Source: Aquirufa lenticrescens
GTDB taxonomy: Bacteria > Bacteroidota > Bacteroidia > Cytophagales > Spirosomataceae
Direction: 5' to 3'
Assembly (NCBI RefSeq): GCF_019916085.1
Contig: NZ_CP049834.1
Span: 1,750,501 to 1,814,500 of the forward strand
DNA length: 64,000 nucleotides
The notes under the pieces are model-generated. The model saw nothing but the letters and a program-made list of their open reading frames with translations. It was not told the DNA's origin and searched no databases. Both the position numbers and the translations under genes were made by a program. Positions 54,834 to 63,771 of this stretch are shown in pieces; position 1 is the first letter of the stretch; each line of letters begins with the position of its first letter.

Positions 54834-54971
54834 TTTTCTAATTCTAAAATTGTGCTGCGTAATAATTTTGTGAATTAGAAAACTCAATCAACTCTAAATC
54901 GCAATAAGAGAAATTGATTTAATTCATTCGAAAAACATTGCGCAGCACGTTTTTGAATGAATTAAATTAAT
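54834..54971. repeat. Paired hairpins in inverted orientation with complementary loops
   Basis: Two imperfect hairpins fill the convergent gap between mutS and nadK. Hairpin 1 (54834-54882) pairs TTTTCTAATTC..AAAATT with its complement around the loop GTGCTGCGTAAT (54852-54863). Hairpin 2 (about 54913-54971) pairs TTTAATTCATTC..AAAAAC with its complement around ATTGCGCAGCAC (54937-54948). The loops are reverse complements at 11 of 12 positions, while the stems differ. The whole can also be drawn as one long imperfect palindrome. No long T run follows either hairpin. It resembles a pair of inverted repetitive units more than a plain terminator. Confidence 0.7.
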
Positions 54972-55848
54972 TTCTGACATCTAGTCCCCAATTCAACTTA
55001 CTTCTCAACGTCTGCAAGAAATCATCCCCTGGAATTTTGATTAATTTCGCCGAAAATGGGGCTTTTTTGACTTCGATTTTGAAATGGCTATCGATTACTT
55101 TGGAACGGGAATCCAACGAGATAAGGAAGTTTTTACTTCTTGAACTCACCTCAAAAGTTAAAACTGCTGAACTTGAAACGAGGAGCGGACGCACATTTAA
55201 ATTGTGCGGGCTCATAGGTGCAATGATAAATATATCGGAACTCGGGATCACTAATGGACCTCCCACGGCTAATGAATAACCAGTGGATCCAGTGGCTGTA
55301 GACACGATAAGTCCGTCAGCCCAATACGAGTTTAAATAATTGCCGTCTACGAATGCTTTAATGGTAATCATCGAAGACGTGTCAGTCTTCATAATACCCA
55401 CTTCATTTAGGCCAAAACCTTTACCATCAAAAAAGTCAACCTCGGATTCAACGGAAACCAAGCTTCTATTTTCGATGCGGTAATTTCCTTGTAAAACGGT
55501 GTCTAGTGCAGCGCTAATTTCTGGGGGTGAAAGGGTGGCTAAAAAGCCCAATCGGCCGGTATTAATACCTAGGATGGGAATTTCTTTGGCACCAATTTGA
55601 GTCAATGTTTCTAACAGTGTTCCATCGCCACCGATACTCCAAGCCATATCCGCAGACTCTAGCCCTTTTTCAATAGAATAACTGGGCACCTCCGCCACCG
55701 AGAAACCGTGTTCCAGGAGGTGATTTTTGAAGAAGTCGGAGAGGATGGGTTGGCAGTTTTTAGCACAAATATCCGCCCACATTTTCTCCATTAATGGCTT
55801 GGTTTCAGCCGAAAAGGTTTTTCCATGAATGGCTAATTGTACACTCAT
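54967..55848 (-). CDS. nadK: NAD kinase
   Basis: A 293-residue kinase making NADP. The GGDGT motif is SIGGDGTLLETL at about residue 69; NTGRLGFLA, and DGLIVSTATGSTGYSLAVGGPLV with the second family signature, follow. Its stop codon lies within the distal arm of the double-hairpin element. Its ATG overlaps the CBS gene stop by one base. Confidence 0.95.
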   Translation of the reverse strand: MSVQLAIHGKTFSAETKPLMEKMWADICAKNCQPILSDFFKNHLLEHGFSVAEVPSYSIEKGLESADMAWSIGGDGTLLETLTQIGAKEIPILGINTGRLGFLATLSPPEISAALDTVLQGNYRIENRSLVSVESEVDFFDGKGFGLNEVGIMKTDTSSMITIKAFVDGNYLNSYWADGLIVSTATGSTGYSLAVGGPLVIPSSDIFIIAPMSPHNLNVRPLLVSSSAVLTFEVSSRSKNFLISLDSRSKVIDSHFKIEVKKAPFSAKLIKIPGDDFLQTLRSKLNWGLDVRN

Positions 55849-56492
55849 TATAGGTCAATAAAACGCATTAAATGATCAAAACGGTCTTGATCTACTTCTA
55901 ATTGCTCCCCAAAAACAAAGGCTTTTTCTATGAAAATTCCGTGTCTTTCTAGGTTGGAAATAATCTTGCCAAAGGTCTCGGTTTGAACCTGAAGAACCAC
56001 ATTCGGTTCTTGGAAAAAACTGCGTACGACAAATCCATTTTCTTCCTCAATGATACGAATAATCGTACTCAAGCTATCTCGTGATGCTTGAAATGGGATG
56101 CGGATAATTCCGCCATTTTTATTTTCTAGACCTGAATTCAACAGTAGGCTTCCTACTTCATTTTTGGTCAAATAACCTCTAAATGATCCTTCCCCATTAG
56201 TAATGGCAATAACATCTAAGGTTGGTTCATCAAACCAAGGTAAGCTAGCTAATACATCCTCCTCCTCTTCCATGCGAAAGGTGGAAAAATGAGTTCTCAG
56301 ATCTGCAAGGGATTGTTCAGACGATAAAGCCTGACTTAAAATTTCCGAGGAAACAAGTCCAATGAAATTCTTATTTTCGACCACCGCTAATGTATTTACA
56401 CCTTGGGTGCGGAGCGTCTTCAGCGCTTTCGCGACTGAATCTGTCAAGCGCAACACCGGTAAATCATAATTTAGGTGTGAAAGCATTAACAT
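55848..56492 (-). CDS. CBS-domain protein
   Basis: A 214-residue protein. Residues about 1-65 (LTDSVAKALKTLRTQGVNTLAVVENKNFIGLVS) and about 75-130 form a CBS pair; the rest (RIPFQASRDSLSTIIRIIEEENGFVVRSFF) has an ACT-like beta-alpha pattern. CBS pairs bind adenine nucleotides, so a regulatory role near nadK is possible but unproven. One base from the hydrolase gene upstream. Confidence 0.82.
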   Translation of the reverse strand: MLMLSHLNYDLPVLRLTDSVAKALKTLRTQGVNTLAVVENKNFIGLVSSEILSQALSSEQSLADLRTHFSTFRMEEEEDVLASLPWFDEPTLDVIAITNGEGSFRGYLTKNEVGSLLLNSGLENKNGGIIRIPFQASRDSLSTIIRIIEEENGFVVRSFFQEPNVVLQVQTETFGKIISNLERHGIFIEKAFVFGEQLEVDQDRFDHLMRFIDL

Positions 56493-56493
56493 G

Positions 56494-57255
56494 TTAGACG
56501 GGGTTCTGATTTAACCATTCGGTTAAAATTTCGTTGAATTCTGTAGGCCTTTCCATCATAGGTGCGTGACAGCATTTATCAATGAATCGCAGGGTAGAGC
56601 CCTGAATTAATTGATTGAATTCGTGTCCGACTTCTGGTGGAGTAATGGTATCATTTAAACCCCAGATCAGTAGGGTAGGAGCCTTGATATGTACAATATC
56701 TTTGGCCATATTGTTTCGCTGTGCAGACTTTGCAATGGCAATAATGCGCATCACTTTAGGAATACTATTCGTAATTTCGAATACTTCATCTACTAATTCT
56801 TTGCTCGCCGTTTTAGGGTCGTAAAAAGTATATTCAACACGCTCTTTGATAAACTCGTAATTTCCGCGCTTCGGATAAGAACCGCCCATCGAGTTTTCGA
56901 ATAGTCCGGATGAACCGGTCAAAATCAATCGTTGGATCTTTTCAGGGTGACTTAGAGTATATATCAATGCGACATGGCCACCTAATGAATTACCTATTAC
57001 GCTAAAGGTGTCCAAACCTTTAAAGTCTACAAACCCTTCAATAAATACGGTTAATCCTTCGCAACCAGCCTCTTTAATAGGCATATCGTGAATAGGCATC
57101 AGTGGAATGATGACTCTGTAATTTGACTTGAAGTGATTAATCACTTCAGCCCAATTGCTCAATGCGCCAAACAATCCGTGAAGTAATAAAAGGGTTTCAC
57201 CTTGTCCTTCATCGATGTAACGGTACTCTCCTTCTTCCTTAATTAGGTACTCCAT
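56494..57255 (-). CDS. Alpha/beta-fold hydrolase
   Basis: A 253-residue hydrolase. LLLLHGLFGALSNW is the oxyanion HG motif, VIGNSLGGHVALIYTL the nucleophile elbow (Ser at about residue 90), LIWGLNDTITPPEVG the acid region and CCHAPMMERP the catalytic His. Substrate unknown; it resembles the MhpC/BioH-like group. First gene of the leftward hydrolase-CBS-nadK unit. Confidence 0.88.
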   Translation of the reverse strand: MEYLIKEEGEYRYIDEGQGETLLLLHGLFGALSNWAEVINHFKSNYRVIIPLMPIHDMPIKEAGCEGLTVFIEGFVDFKGLDTFSVIGNSLGGHVALIYTLSHPEKIQRLILTGSSGLFENSMGGSYPKRGNYEFIKERVEYTFYDPKTASKELVDEVFEITNSIPKVMRIIAIAKSAQRNNMAKDIVHIKAPTLLIWGLNDTITPPEVGHEFNQLIQGSTLRFIDKCCHAPMMERPTEFNEILTEWLNQNPV

Positions 57256-57310
57256 TGAGGATTTTTGTATTTATAAACTGCAATTTAATAAAAAGAATGT
57301 TAAACAATTT

Positions 57311-57318
57311 TAATTTTG
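57311..57318 (+). promoter_or_regulatory. -7 box of the FAD oxidoreductase gene
   Basis: TAATTTTG, an exact TAnnTTTG match, 27 bases before ATG 57346. It overlaps the TTG that would start a longer frame, so that start is rejected. Confidence 0.55.
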
Positions 57319-57345
57319 CAGTGTTTTAAAAAATATAATTTATCT

Positions 57346-58509
57346 ATGAAACCTATCTTGATTGTTGGTGGTGGAATTGCAGGTTTGCAAGCAGCCAATA
57401 TTTTACATCAAAACAACACAGACTTCATTTTGTTTGAAAAGCAAGCAAGTTTAGGTGGGCGAGTTTCATCGATTAAAAAAGATGGATTTATTTTAGACCG
57501 CGGTTTTCAAGTACTGCAAACTTCTTATCCGGAAGTGCAGCGCTCTTTAGATCTTTCAAAACTGCAGTTACATTTTTTTGAATCGGGTGCAAAGATCAAA
57601 GATCAAACGTTTTTCAACCCGCTTCGCCGCCCTTTTGATTTGTTTTCGTCTGATATCCTTACTTTCAAGGATGCCTATTCGTTAGCAAAAATCTGGTTCA
57701 GATTACAAGGTGATGTGCCTGCTATAGATGGGAATAAGCAAACAACGCAAGAGTTAATCGAATCCTATACATTTTCTGATCGTTTTAAGAACGAATTCTT
57801 GATTCCATTTTTTCAAGGAGTTTTATTACAAGAGACACTATCTCAACCGGCTTCTTTATTTTTCTATTATTTGCAACAGTTTTTGTATGGAAATGCGGCG
57901 ATTCCTTCGGGTGGAATGCAGGCTATTCCAGATCAAATGGCCTCCTATTTGCCTACAGATAAACTTAAATTAAATCAAGAAATTGTCGCTATTTCGCCCA
58001 CCAGTGTTACCCTAAAATCGGGTGAAATCATAGAAGGGGATGCTGTTATTTTAGCGGTGGATTTGCCGGTGGCTGCGAAGCTTTTTGGGTTACAAACGCC
58101 TCAAACCTTAGCCTCTAGAACGTTTTATTTTTCAGCAAAAAAGGCTGCAACAGAACCCGCCTTATTGCGCTTAGTAGGAGAGCAACATTTACTTCATTAT
58201 ACGTGTTTGACGGATGTGAACCCGGAATTAGCACCTAAGGGAAAAGCTTTATATTCTGCTACGAGTCTTTATAATAGTTCAGAAAAAGAGGTGAAAGAGG
58301 TGCTTGAAAAGCAATTGCTGGGGCAAAAATTGACCTTTATTGAAAGTTTTGATATTCCTCATTCTTTACAAAAAGTGGACGCCTATGAGACTGTAAAAAA
58401 TGCGGCCAATGGCATCGCATTAGCAGGAGATTATTTGGAATTTCCATCCTTGCAAGGAGCGCTACAATCAGGGAGGAAAGCGGCGGAAGAAATTTTGGAC
58501 AGATCCTGA
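57346..58509 (+). CDS. FAD-dependent amine-oxidase/phytoene-desaturase-like oxidoreductase
   Basis: A 387-residue flavoprotein. ILIVGGGIAGLQAANIL is the FAD-binding motif, followed by EKQASLGGRVSSIKKDGFILDRGFQVLQ, the GGR-DxG pattern of the amine oxidase and CrtI-like group. IALAGDYLEFPSLQGALQSGRKAAEEIL is the C-terminal FAD motif. It is shorter than classic phytoene desaturases (about 490), so carotenoid activity is uncertain even though a crtW gene lies 15 kb away. Confidence 0.82.
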   Translation: MKPILIVGGGIAGLQAANILHQNNTDFILFEKQASLGGRVSSIKKDGFILDRGFQVLQTSYPEVQRSLDLSKLQLHFFESGAKIKDQTFFNPLRRPFDLFSSDILTFKDAYSLAKIWFRLQGDVPAIDGNKQTTQELIESYTFSDRFKNEFLIPFFQGVLLQETLSQPASLFFYYLQQFLYGNAAIPSGGMQAIPDQMASYLPTDKLKLNQEIVAISPTSVTLKSGEIIEGDAVILAVDLPVAAKLFGLQTPQTLASRTFYFSAKKAATEPALLRLVGEQHLLHYTCLTDVNPELAPKGKALYSATSLYNSSEKEVKEVLEKQLLGQKLTFIESFDIPHSLQKVDAYETVKNAANGIALAGDYLEFPSLQGALQSGRKAAEEILDRS

Positions 58510-58540
58510 TTTTCGTCAGTCAAATTATGGTTGATTTTCG

Positions 58541-58548
58541 TACCTTTG
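58541..58548 (+). promoter_or_regulatory. -7 box of the haloperoxidase/PAP2 gene
   Basis: TACCTTTG, an exact TAnnTTTG match, 20 bases before ATG 58569. It shows that the in-frame ATG at 58527 is not the start. Confidence 0.6.
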
Positions 58549-58568
58549 TTTGGTTAATCAAACCCTAC

Positions 58569-59882
58569 ATGAGAAAAATTATCTTCCTTTTCGCTGTATT
58601 GTTCGTAGCAGCTTGTTCTAGCTCGAACAAAGACTACCAAAAAGCGGCTTCCAATCCTGAGTTTTTAATTCGTGCGGAAGTGATGTTAACCGAAAGTATC
58701 ATTCACGACATTTTCGCTCCCCCTGTTTCATCCCGTATTTACATGTACGCTAGTATCGCCGGATATGAGGCGGCTATTCATGGGGAGAAAGGGTACAAAT
58801 CTTTAGTAGGTCAAATCAATGGTTTTGAAAAGGTCGCTCAACCCGAAAAAGGCAAGGAATATTGTTATCCATTAGCCTCTAATCGTGCTTTTTTAACGAT
58901 GGGTAAGAAATTGACATTTGCACAAGAATTATACGAAGAATTCGATAAGAAATTAGAGGAGGATTATAGAGCAACGGGTATTCCGGATGACGTATATGAG
59001 CGTTCGATTGCTTTAGGTGATTCGATTGCTGAATCTGTGTTTAAATATGCGGCGAAAGATAATTACAAACAAACGCGCGGTTTTCGTTTCACTGTGACGA
59101 ATGATCCAGGAACTTGGACACCCACTCCACCGGCCTATATGGATGCGGTAGAGCCATTCTGGACTAAAATTCGTCCCGTAGGACTTGATTCGTCAGCTCA
59201 ATTTCAGGCTCCAGTGCCATCTAAGTTTGATTTGACACCCGGAACACCTTATTACAAAGAAGTGATGGAATCGTATAATACGGTCAAAAATCTAACGGAA
59301 GAACAGCGTAACATTGCTAATTTCTGGGATTGCAATCCATTTAAAATGAATATTACAGGTCATGCTATGTTTGCAACCAAAAAGATGTCACCAGGTGGAC
59401 ACTGGATGGGAATTGTGGGACAAGTTTCACGTCAATTAAAGAAAACACACGTTCAGGTGGCGGAAGCATTTGTGATGACTTCGATGTCTATTTTTGATGG
59501 ATTTATTTCTTGCTGGGATGAGAAATACCGTTCAATACGAATTCGTCCAGAGACGGTGATTAATAATAGCATTGACAAGAAATGGATACCGATTTTACAG
59601 ACTCCTCCTTTCCCAGAATACACGTCTGGACATAGTACTATTTCAAGTGCGGCGGCTACGGTTTTGACAAAATTATATGGTGATAATGTGGCCTTTAATG
59701 ATTCTACGGAGATTCCTTATGGGTTGCCACCACGTAAATTTACCTCGTTTAAACAAGCAGCGGATGAAGCTTCTATTTCTCGATTGTATGGCGGAATTCA
59801 CTTCCGTCCTGCCTTAGATCAAGGTGTGATTCAAGGGGCAAAAGTGGCAAATCAATTGCTGGCAAAAGTGAAAATAAAGTAA
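58569..59882 (+). CDS. Vanadium-dependent haloperoxidase/PAP2-superfamily lipoprotein
   Basis: A 437-residue lipoprotein with lipobox VAAC at about Cys15. The vanadate/phosphate-binding motifs are present: SIRIRPETV (Arg-Pro), EYTSGHSTISSAA (SGH, about residue 350) and SRLYGGIHFRPALD (SR-X5-H-X3-D, about 403). The fold is shared by haloperoxidases and acid phosphatases; sequence alone does not say which. Starts a rightward group whose members overlap or nearly touch up to the nucleotidyltransferase. Confidence 0.86.
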   Translation: MRKIIFLFAVLFVAACSSSNKDYQKAASNPEFLIRAEVMLTESIIHDIFAPPVSSRIYMYASIAGYEAAIHGEKGYKSLVGQINGFEKVAQPEKGKEYCYPLASNRAFLTMGKKLTFAQELYEEFDKKLEEDYRATGIPDDVYERSIALGDSIAESVFKYAAKDNYKQTRGFRFTVTNDPGTWTPTPPAYMDAVEPFWTKIRPVGLDSSAQFQAPVPSKFDLTPGTPYYKEVMESYNTVKNLTEEQRNIANFWDCNPFKMNITGHAMFATKKMSPGGHWMGIVGQVSRQLKKTHVQVAEAFVMTSMSIFDGFISCWDEKYRSIRIRPETVINNSIDKKWIPILQTPPFPEYTSGHSTISSAAATVLTKLYGDNVAFNDSTEIPYGLPPRKFTSFKQAADEASISRLYGGIHFRPALDQGVIQGAKVANQLLAKVKIK

Positions 59883-60271
59883 TGAAAAGCGACATCACTT
59901 CGAAAGCCGACATTCAAACATTTGTGGATGCATTTTATGCTAAAATGCCCTCAGATGATTTAGTGGGAAAGGTTTTCATGGAAGTGATGCACGTGGATTT
60001 TTCGACGCATCTCCCTAAAATGTATGATTTTTGGGAGATGTTGTTGTTTCAGGGGACTTCCTATCAAGGAGCTCCTATGCGACCTCATTTGCAGATTAAT
60101 CAGATTCATCCGATTACGCCCGCTCACTTTGAGCGATGGTTAGGAATGTTCCGCGAAACACTTCGCGATTTATTTGAAGGGCCTAAGACGGAAGAGGCAA
60201 TTACGAAGGCAGAAAATATTGCTGCCACGTGGGCTTATAAATTGGATTATTTAACGAAACACCCTGCTTAA
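59882..60271 (+). CDS. Group III truncated hemoglobin
   Basis: A 129-residue heme protein. FVDAFYAKMPSDDLVGKVF, then LPKMYDFWEMLLFQGTSYQGAPMRPHLQI with the proximal-His region HFERWLGMFRETL, fits the group III (P) truncated globin family. It overlaps the preceding stop by one base (TAATG). Likely binds O2 or NO; physiological role unknown. Confidence 0.9.
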   Translation: MKSDITSKADIQTFVDAFYAKMPSDDLVGKVFMEVMHVDFSTHLPKMYDFWEMLLFQGTSYQGAPMRPHLQINQIHPITPAHFERWLGMFRETLRDLFEGPKTEEAITKAENIAATWAYKLDYLTKHPA

Positions 60272-60272
60272 G

Positions 60273-61328
60273 ATGATCGTATCAACCCCGGGTCGTATTT
60301 GTCTTTTTGGCGAACACCAAGATTATTTAGGATTGCCTGTGATTGCAGCTGCGATATCGAAACGTATTCAAATCGACGGTGATTTCAGGGAGGATACTAT
60401 CGTGCATTTTTCGTTGCCGGATGTAGGAGCGGAAGAATCTTTCGAGCTAATTTATCCCTTAGCCTACACAAAAGAGCGAGATTATTTCAAGAGTGTGCTG
60501 AACGTGTTGTACCGTAAAGGGCATCGCTTAGACAAAGGTTTGGAATTAACAGTAAGCGGTAATATCCCAATCAATTCCGGAACGTCTAGTTCTTCAGCTT
60601 TGCTGGTTTCCTGGGTAAATTTTTTGAACGAAATCTATGATTTAGGCTATACCCAAAAGCAAGTAGGTGAGATTACCTACGAAGCGGAGGTACTTGAGTT
60701 TTCAGAGCCTGGTGGGATGATGGACCAGTATTCAACGGCGGTGGGTAATGTGATTTATTTAGCCTCTGTCCCGGAAATTAACATCCAGACGTATGCCAGA
60801 GAGTTAGGTACCTTTGTTTTAGGGGATTCGATGGAGCCTAAAGATACCTTGGGAATATTGAGTCACGTGAAGTTTGGGATGTTAGGTGGGATGAAAAAAA
60901 TTCTAGTAAAATACCCAGATTTTGATTTATCGACAGAAATAGATCCTGCAAAATACCGCGACTTGTTAACTGAGGATGAATGGGTGCTTTTGCAATCGAA
61001 TATTAGTGACCGCGATTTGCTGCTAGAGGCAAAAGCGATGTTTGAAGGAAAAATCGAATGGTCAGATGAAAAATTAGGTTCGTTATTAAATGAACATCAA
61101 GTAAATTTGCGGGAACACAAACGCATTTCTACTCCCAAGATTAATCGAATGATTCAGGCTGCGTTAGAGGCAGGAGCTTTGGGAGGAAAAATAAACGGTT
61201 CAGGTGGTGGCGGATGTATGTTTGCTTATGCCCCTGAGAATCCAGAAAAAGTGGTCGAGGCGATAGAGAAAGTGGGTGGGAAGGCCTATATTATTACAGT
61301 AGATAAAGGAACAACGAAAATAAAATGA
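60273..61328 (+). CDS. GHMP-family sugar kinase
   Basis: A 351-residue kinase. PGRICLFGEHQDYLGLPVIA is the galactokinase-like opening, GNIPINSGTSSSSALLVS the ATP loop, and NGSGGGGCMFAYAP the third GHMP motif. EPGGMMDQYSTAVGN holds the likely catalytic Asp. It probably phosphorylates a sugar at C1, with the next gene activating it to a nucleotide sugar. The sugar is not known. Overlaps the next gene by 4 bases. Confidence 0.87.
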   Translation: MIVSTPGRICLFGEHQDYLGLPVIAAAISKRIQIDGDFREDTIVHFSLPDVGAEESFELIYPLAYTKERDYFKSVLNVLYRKGHRLDKGLELTVSGNIPINSGTSSSSALLVSWVNFLNEIYDLGYTQKQVGEITYEAEVLEFSEPGGMMDQYSTAVGNVIYLASVPEINIQTYARELGTFVLGDSMEPKDTLGILSHVKFGMLGGMKKILVKYPDFDLSTEIDPAKYRDLLTEDEWVLLQSNISDRDLLLEAKAMFEGKIEWSDEKLGSLLNEHQVNLREHKRISTPKINRMIQAALEAGALGGKINGSGGGGCMFAYAPENPEKVVEAIEKVGGKAYIITVDKGTTKIK

Positions 61329-62194
61329 AAAAGAGATTATTGATTTTAGCGGGTGGCATGGCCTCTCGCATGAAAAAAGCTTTAGCGGAAGAGAACAGTG
61401 ATTTAGACCCGAAATTAGTGGCACAGGCGAACGCGGTGACCAAAGGGATGATTCAGGTGGGAAAGAACGGCAAGACGTTGATTGATTACCAATTATACAA
61501 TGCGCATTTAGCGGGAATCGAAGAGGTGATGTTATTGTTACATCCGACGGATAGCGTTTCGCAGGAGTATTGTGAGTCTTTAATGGCCAAAGATGCTACT
61601 TGGGGAATGAAAATCGTCTTCGCTCGCCAGCAAATTGCGGCGGATCGCGAAAAGCCAGCGGGTACGGCAGATGCAGTATATCAGGCTTTATCTCAGCACA
61701 CAGACTGGCAAACAGGTCGCGTGATTGTGTGTAATTCGGATAACTTGTATTCAGTGAATGCGTTGAAGACACTTTGGGCATCTGAAGTTCCGCAAGCCTT
61801 GATTTCATATCACCGCGATAGTTTATTGTATCCGGAGGAGCGTATTTCGGCTTTTGCCTTGATTCGCACGGATGCTGAGGGGTATTTATTGGAGATTATC
61901 GAGAAGCCTACAAAAGAGCAGGCGGAAGAATTAATGGCGAAGCAAGGTCGTTTAGGCGTAAGTATGAACGTGTTTGTGTTTGAGGCGAGTACTTTCTTGC
62001 CGTATTTAGCTAAGACTCCTTTCCACGCCGTACGTAATGAAAAAGAATTGCCTACCTCTGTTGTGATGTTTGGCGAAGGGGAGGGAAAAGGATTTTTTGC
62101 GATTCCATTAGCGGAAAATGTGCCTGATTTAACCTCTAAGGAGGATATTTTAGTGATGCAGAAATATTTAGAAGAAACATATGGCGATTTTTAA
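61325..62194 (+). CDS. Sugar-phosphate nucleotidyltransferase
   Basis: A 289-residue protein. LLILAGGMASRMKKAL stands where GGxGTR is usual, and KPAGTADAVYQAL and VIVCNSDNLYSV follow, as in NTP transferases. The insert between the first motif and the Lys (EENSDLDPKLVAQANAVTKGM) is longer than in RmlA or GalU. With the kinase upstream it suggests a salvage route from free sugar to NDP-sugar. Confidence 0.85.
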   Translation: MKKRLLILAGGMASRMKKALAEENSDLDPKLVAQANAVTKGMIQVGKNGKTLIDYQLYNAHLAGIEEVMLLLHPTDSVSQEYCESLMAKDATWGMKIVFARQQIAADREKPAGTADAVYQALSQHTDWQTGRVIVCNSDNLYSVNALKTLWASEVPQALISYHRDSLLYPEERISAFALIRTDAEGYLLEIIEKPTKEQAEELMAKQGRLGVSMNVFVFEASTFLPYLAKTPFHAVRNEKELPTSVVMFGEGEGKGFFAIPLAENVPDLTSKEDILVMQKYLEETYGDF

Positions 62195-62233
62195 AGCATA
62201 GTAGTAAATTGTGAGTGATAACCTATTCACTCT

Positions 62234-63535
62234 ATGACTTTATTCATCGTAATTGCAAGCCTTGGCCTTTTAGTACTTTTAATCACGTACTGGAAGGTCA
62301 ATTCTTTTATAGCCTTCTTATTAGTTAGTCTTTTCGCCGGCGTTTGCCTGGGTTTACCTTTGCCCGATATTGCTAAATCGATCCAAAAAGGGCTAGGGGA
62401 TACCCTCGGTTCTTTGGTGGTTATTTTAGTGCTAGGGGCGATGCTGGGTAAATTAGTAGCTAGTTCTGGTGCAGCTAAACAGATTTCAGGGACTTTAATT
62501 GATTTGTTTGGATTGAAAAACATCACCTGGGGCTTGATGCTGACAGGTTTCGTCATCGGTATTCCTTTATTTTACAATGTGGGTTTTGTTTTAATGATCC
62601 CATTGATTTTCTCTTTGGTACAGCAATACAAGATTCCACCGCTGATGGCTGGGGTACCTATGATGGCCTCCTTGTCTGTGGCGCATGGTTTTTTGCCGCC
62701 GCATCCGTCTCCCGCGGCTTTAGTGGCGCAGTTTCACGCGAACATGGGGGAAACGTTGATGTTGGGAATTATGGTCGCTATTCCGGCGATTGTTTTGGCG
62801 GGCCCTATTTTTGCCAAAACCTTAGCCCATCTTCCCGTCAAACCCTTAAAATCATTCGCAGCATCCGAAGTGGATGAAACGAATCTGCCAAGTAAAACGG
62901 CTAGCTTCATTGCCGCCCTTTTTCCGGTATTTCTGTTAGTGGGTACCACAATCGCCGAAGTGCAATTACCTGATTCTCCGGTGGTGAAATTCATCGCTGA
63001 TCCAGCGATGGTCATGTTAGTGGCTATTTTAGTCGCTACTTATATCTTAGGGATTCGCCGTGGTAAGAAAATCGAGGAAGTGATGAATGTCTATGGAGAG
63101 GCAGTGAAAGACGTGGCCATGATTCTATTGATTATTGCCGGTGCAGGAACCTTGAAAGAGATTCTATTGGTTTCTGGAGTCAGCAAAGAAATTGCGTCCT
63201 ACTTAGGTGGCTTACCTATTCACCCCCTTGTTTTAGGCTGGATGATGGCAGCCATTATTCGCGTTTGCTTGGGTTCGGCCACGATTGCAGGCTTGACTGC
63301 AGCGGGTATGATTTATCCATTAGTGGCTTCAGGCGGAGTAAATGCAAACTTAATGGTTTTAAGCATCGGCGCAGGTAGTTTGATGTTCTCTCATGTCAAT
63401 GATACAGGTTTTTGGTTATTTAAAGAATACTTCAATTTAACGGTGAAAGAGACATTGCGTTCGTGGTCCCTCATGGAGACTATTGTGTCGATTACTGGTT
63501 TAGCTGGAGTGATGATCTTGAATCAATTCTTGTAA
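62234..63535 (+). CDS. gntP: Gluconate:H+ symporter, GntP family
   Basis: A 433-residue permease with about twelve hydrophobic segments. KSIQKGLGDTLGSLVVILVLGAMLGKLVASSG, then FYNVGFVLMIPLIFSL and HGFLPPHPSPAALVAQF, and SVNDTGFW-like HVNDTGFWLFKEYFNLTVKETL are the GntP/GntT signatures. Substrate may be gluconate or another sugar acid. The GMC oxidoreductase 11 kb away could supply such an acid, but this link is a guess. Confidence 0.93.
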   Translation: MTLFIVIASLGLLVLLITYWKVNSFIAFLLVSLFAGVCLGLPLPDIAKSIQKGLGDTLGSLVVILVLGAMLGKLVASSGAAKQISGTLIDLFGLKNITWGLMLTGFVIGIPLFYNVGFVLMIPLIFSLVQQYKIPPLMAGVPMMASLSVAHGFLPPHPSPAALVAQFHANMGETLMLGIMVAIPAIVLAGPIFAKTLAHLPVKPLKSFAASEVDETNLPSKTASFIAALFPVFLLVGTTIAEVQLPDSPVVKFIADPAMVMLVAILVATYILGIRRGKKIEEVMNVYGEAVKDVAMILLIIAGAGTLKEILLVSGVSKEIASYLGGLPIHPLVLGWMMAAIIRVCLGSATIAGLTAAGMIYPLVASGGVNANLMVLSIGAGSLMFSHVNDTGFWLFKEYFNLTVKETLRSWSLMETIVSITGLAGVMILNQFL

Positions 63536-63765
63536 TTGTTCTATTGTATCAGAAAAATACAAAATTTATCACTTTGCCGATAATTTGTATTTATCCAAAT
63601 ATTATACGCTTAATCAGCTGTTTTTCAGTATAAAAGACTGATTATTCTCATTTTGCTGCTTGATTATTCGTCATTTTTGATCTTTTTTTTGTTTGTTTAT
63701 TAACATTTTGTTAATTTTCGAGCGATTGATTTATTTATCAACAACTTTTTTCAACCCTAACTTAA
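63536..63765 (+). other. Intergenic leader of the SusC-like gene
   Basis: About 230 AT-rich bases. TAATTTTC at about 63711-63718 is a near match to the -7 consensus. I see no terminator for gntP with a clear stem and T run, and no small gene. Confidence 0.4.
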
Positions 63766-63771
63766 ATGTTC

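Noticed and set aside
54834-54971. Reading the double hairpin as a simple bidirectional terminator
   Set aside because: Neither hairpin is followed by a run of T in either direction, and the complementary loops are not explained by it.
54834-54971. Reading the double hairpin as an integron attC site
   Set aside because: No integrase or cassette array is nearby, and the neighbouring genes are core genes in a normal convergent layout.
63536-63765. Possible small RNA or riboswitch before the SusC-like gene
   Set aside because: I see no stable stem or known motif; it reads as an ordinary AT-rich leader.
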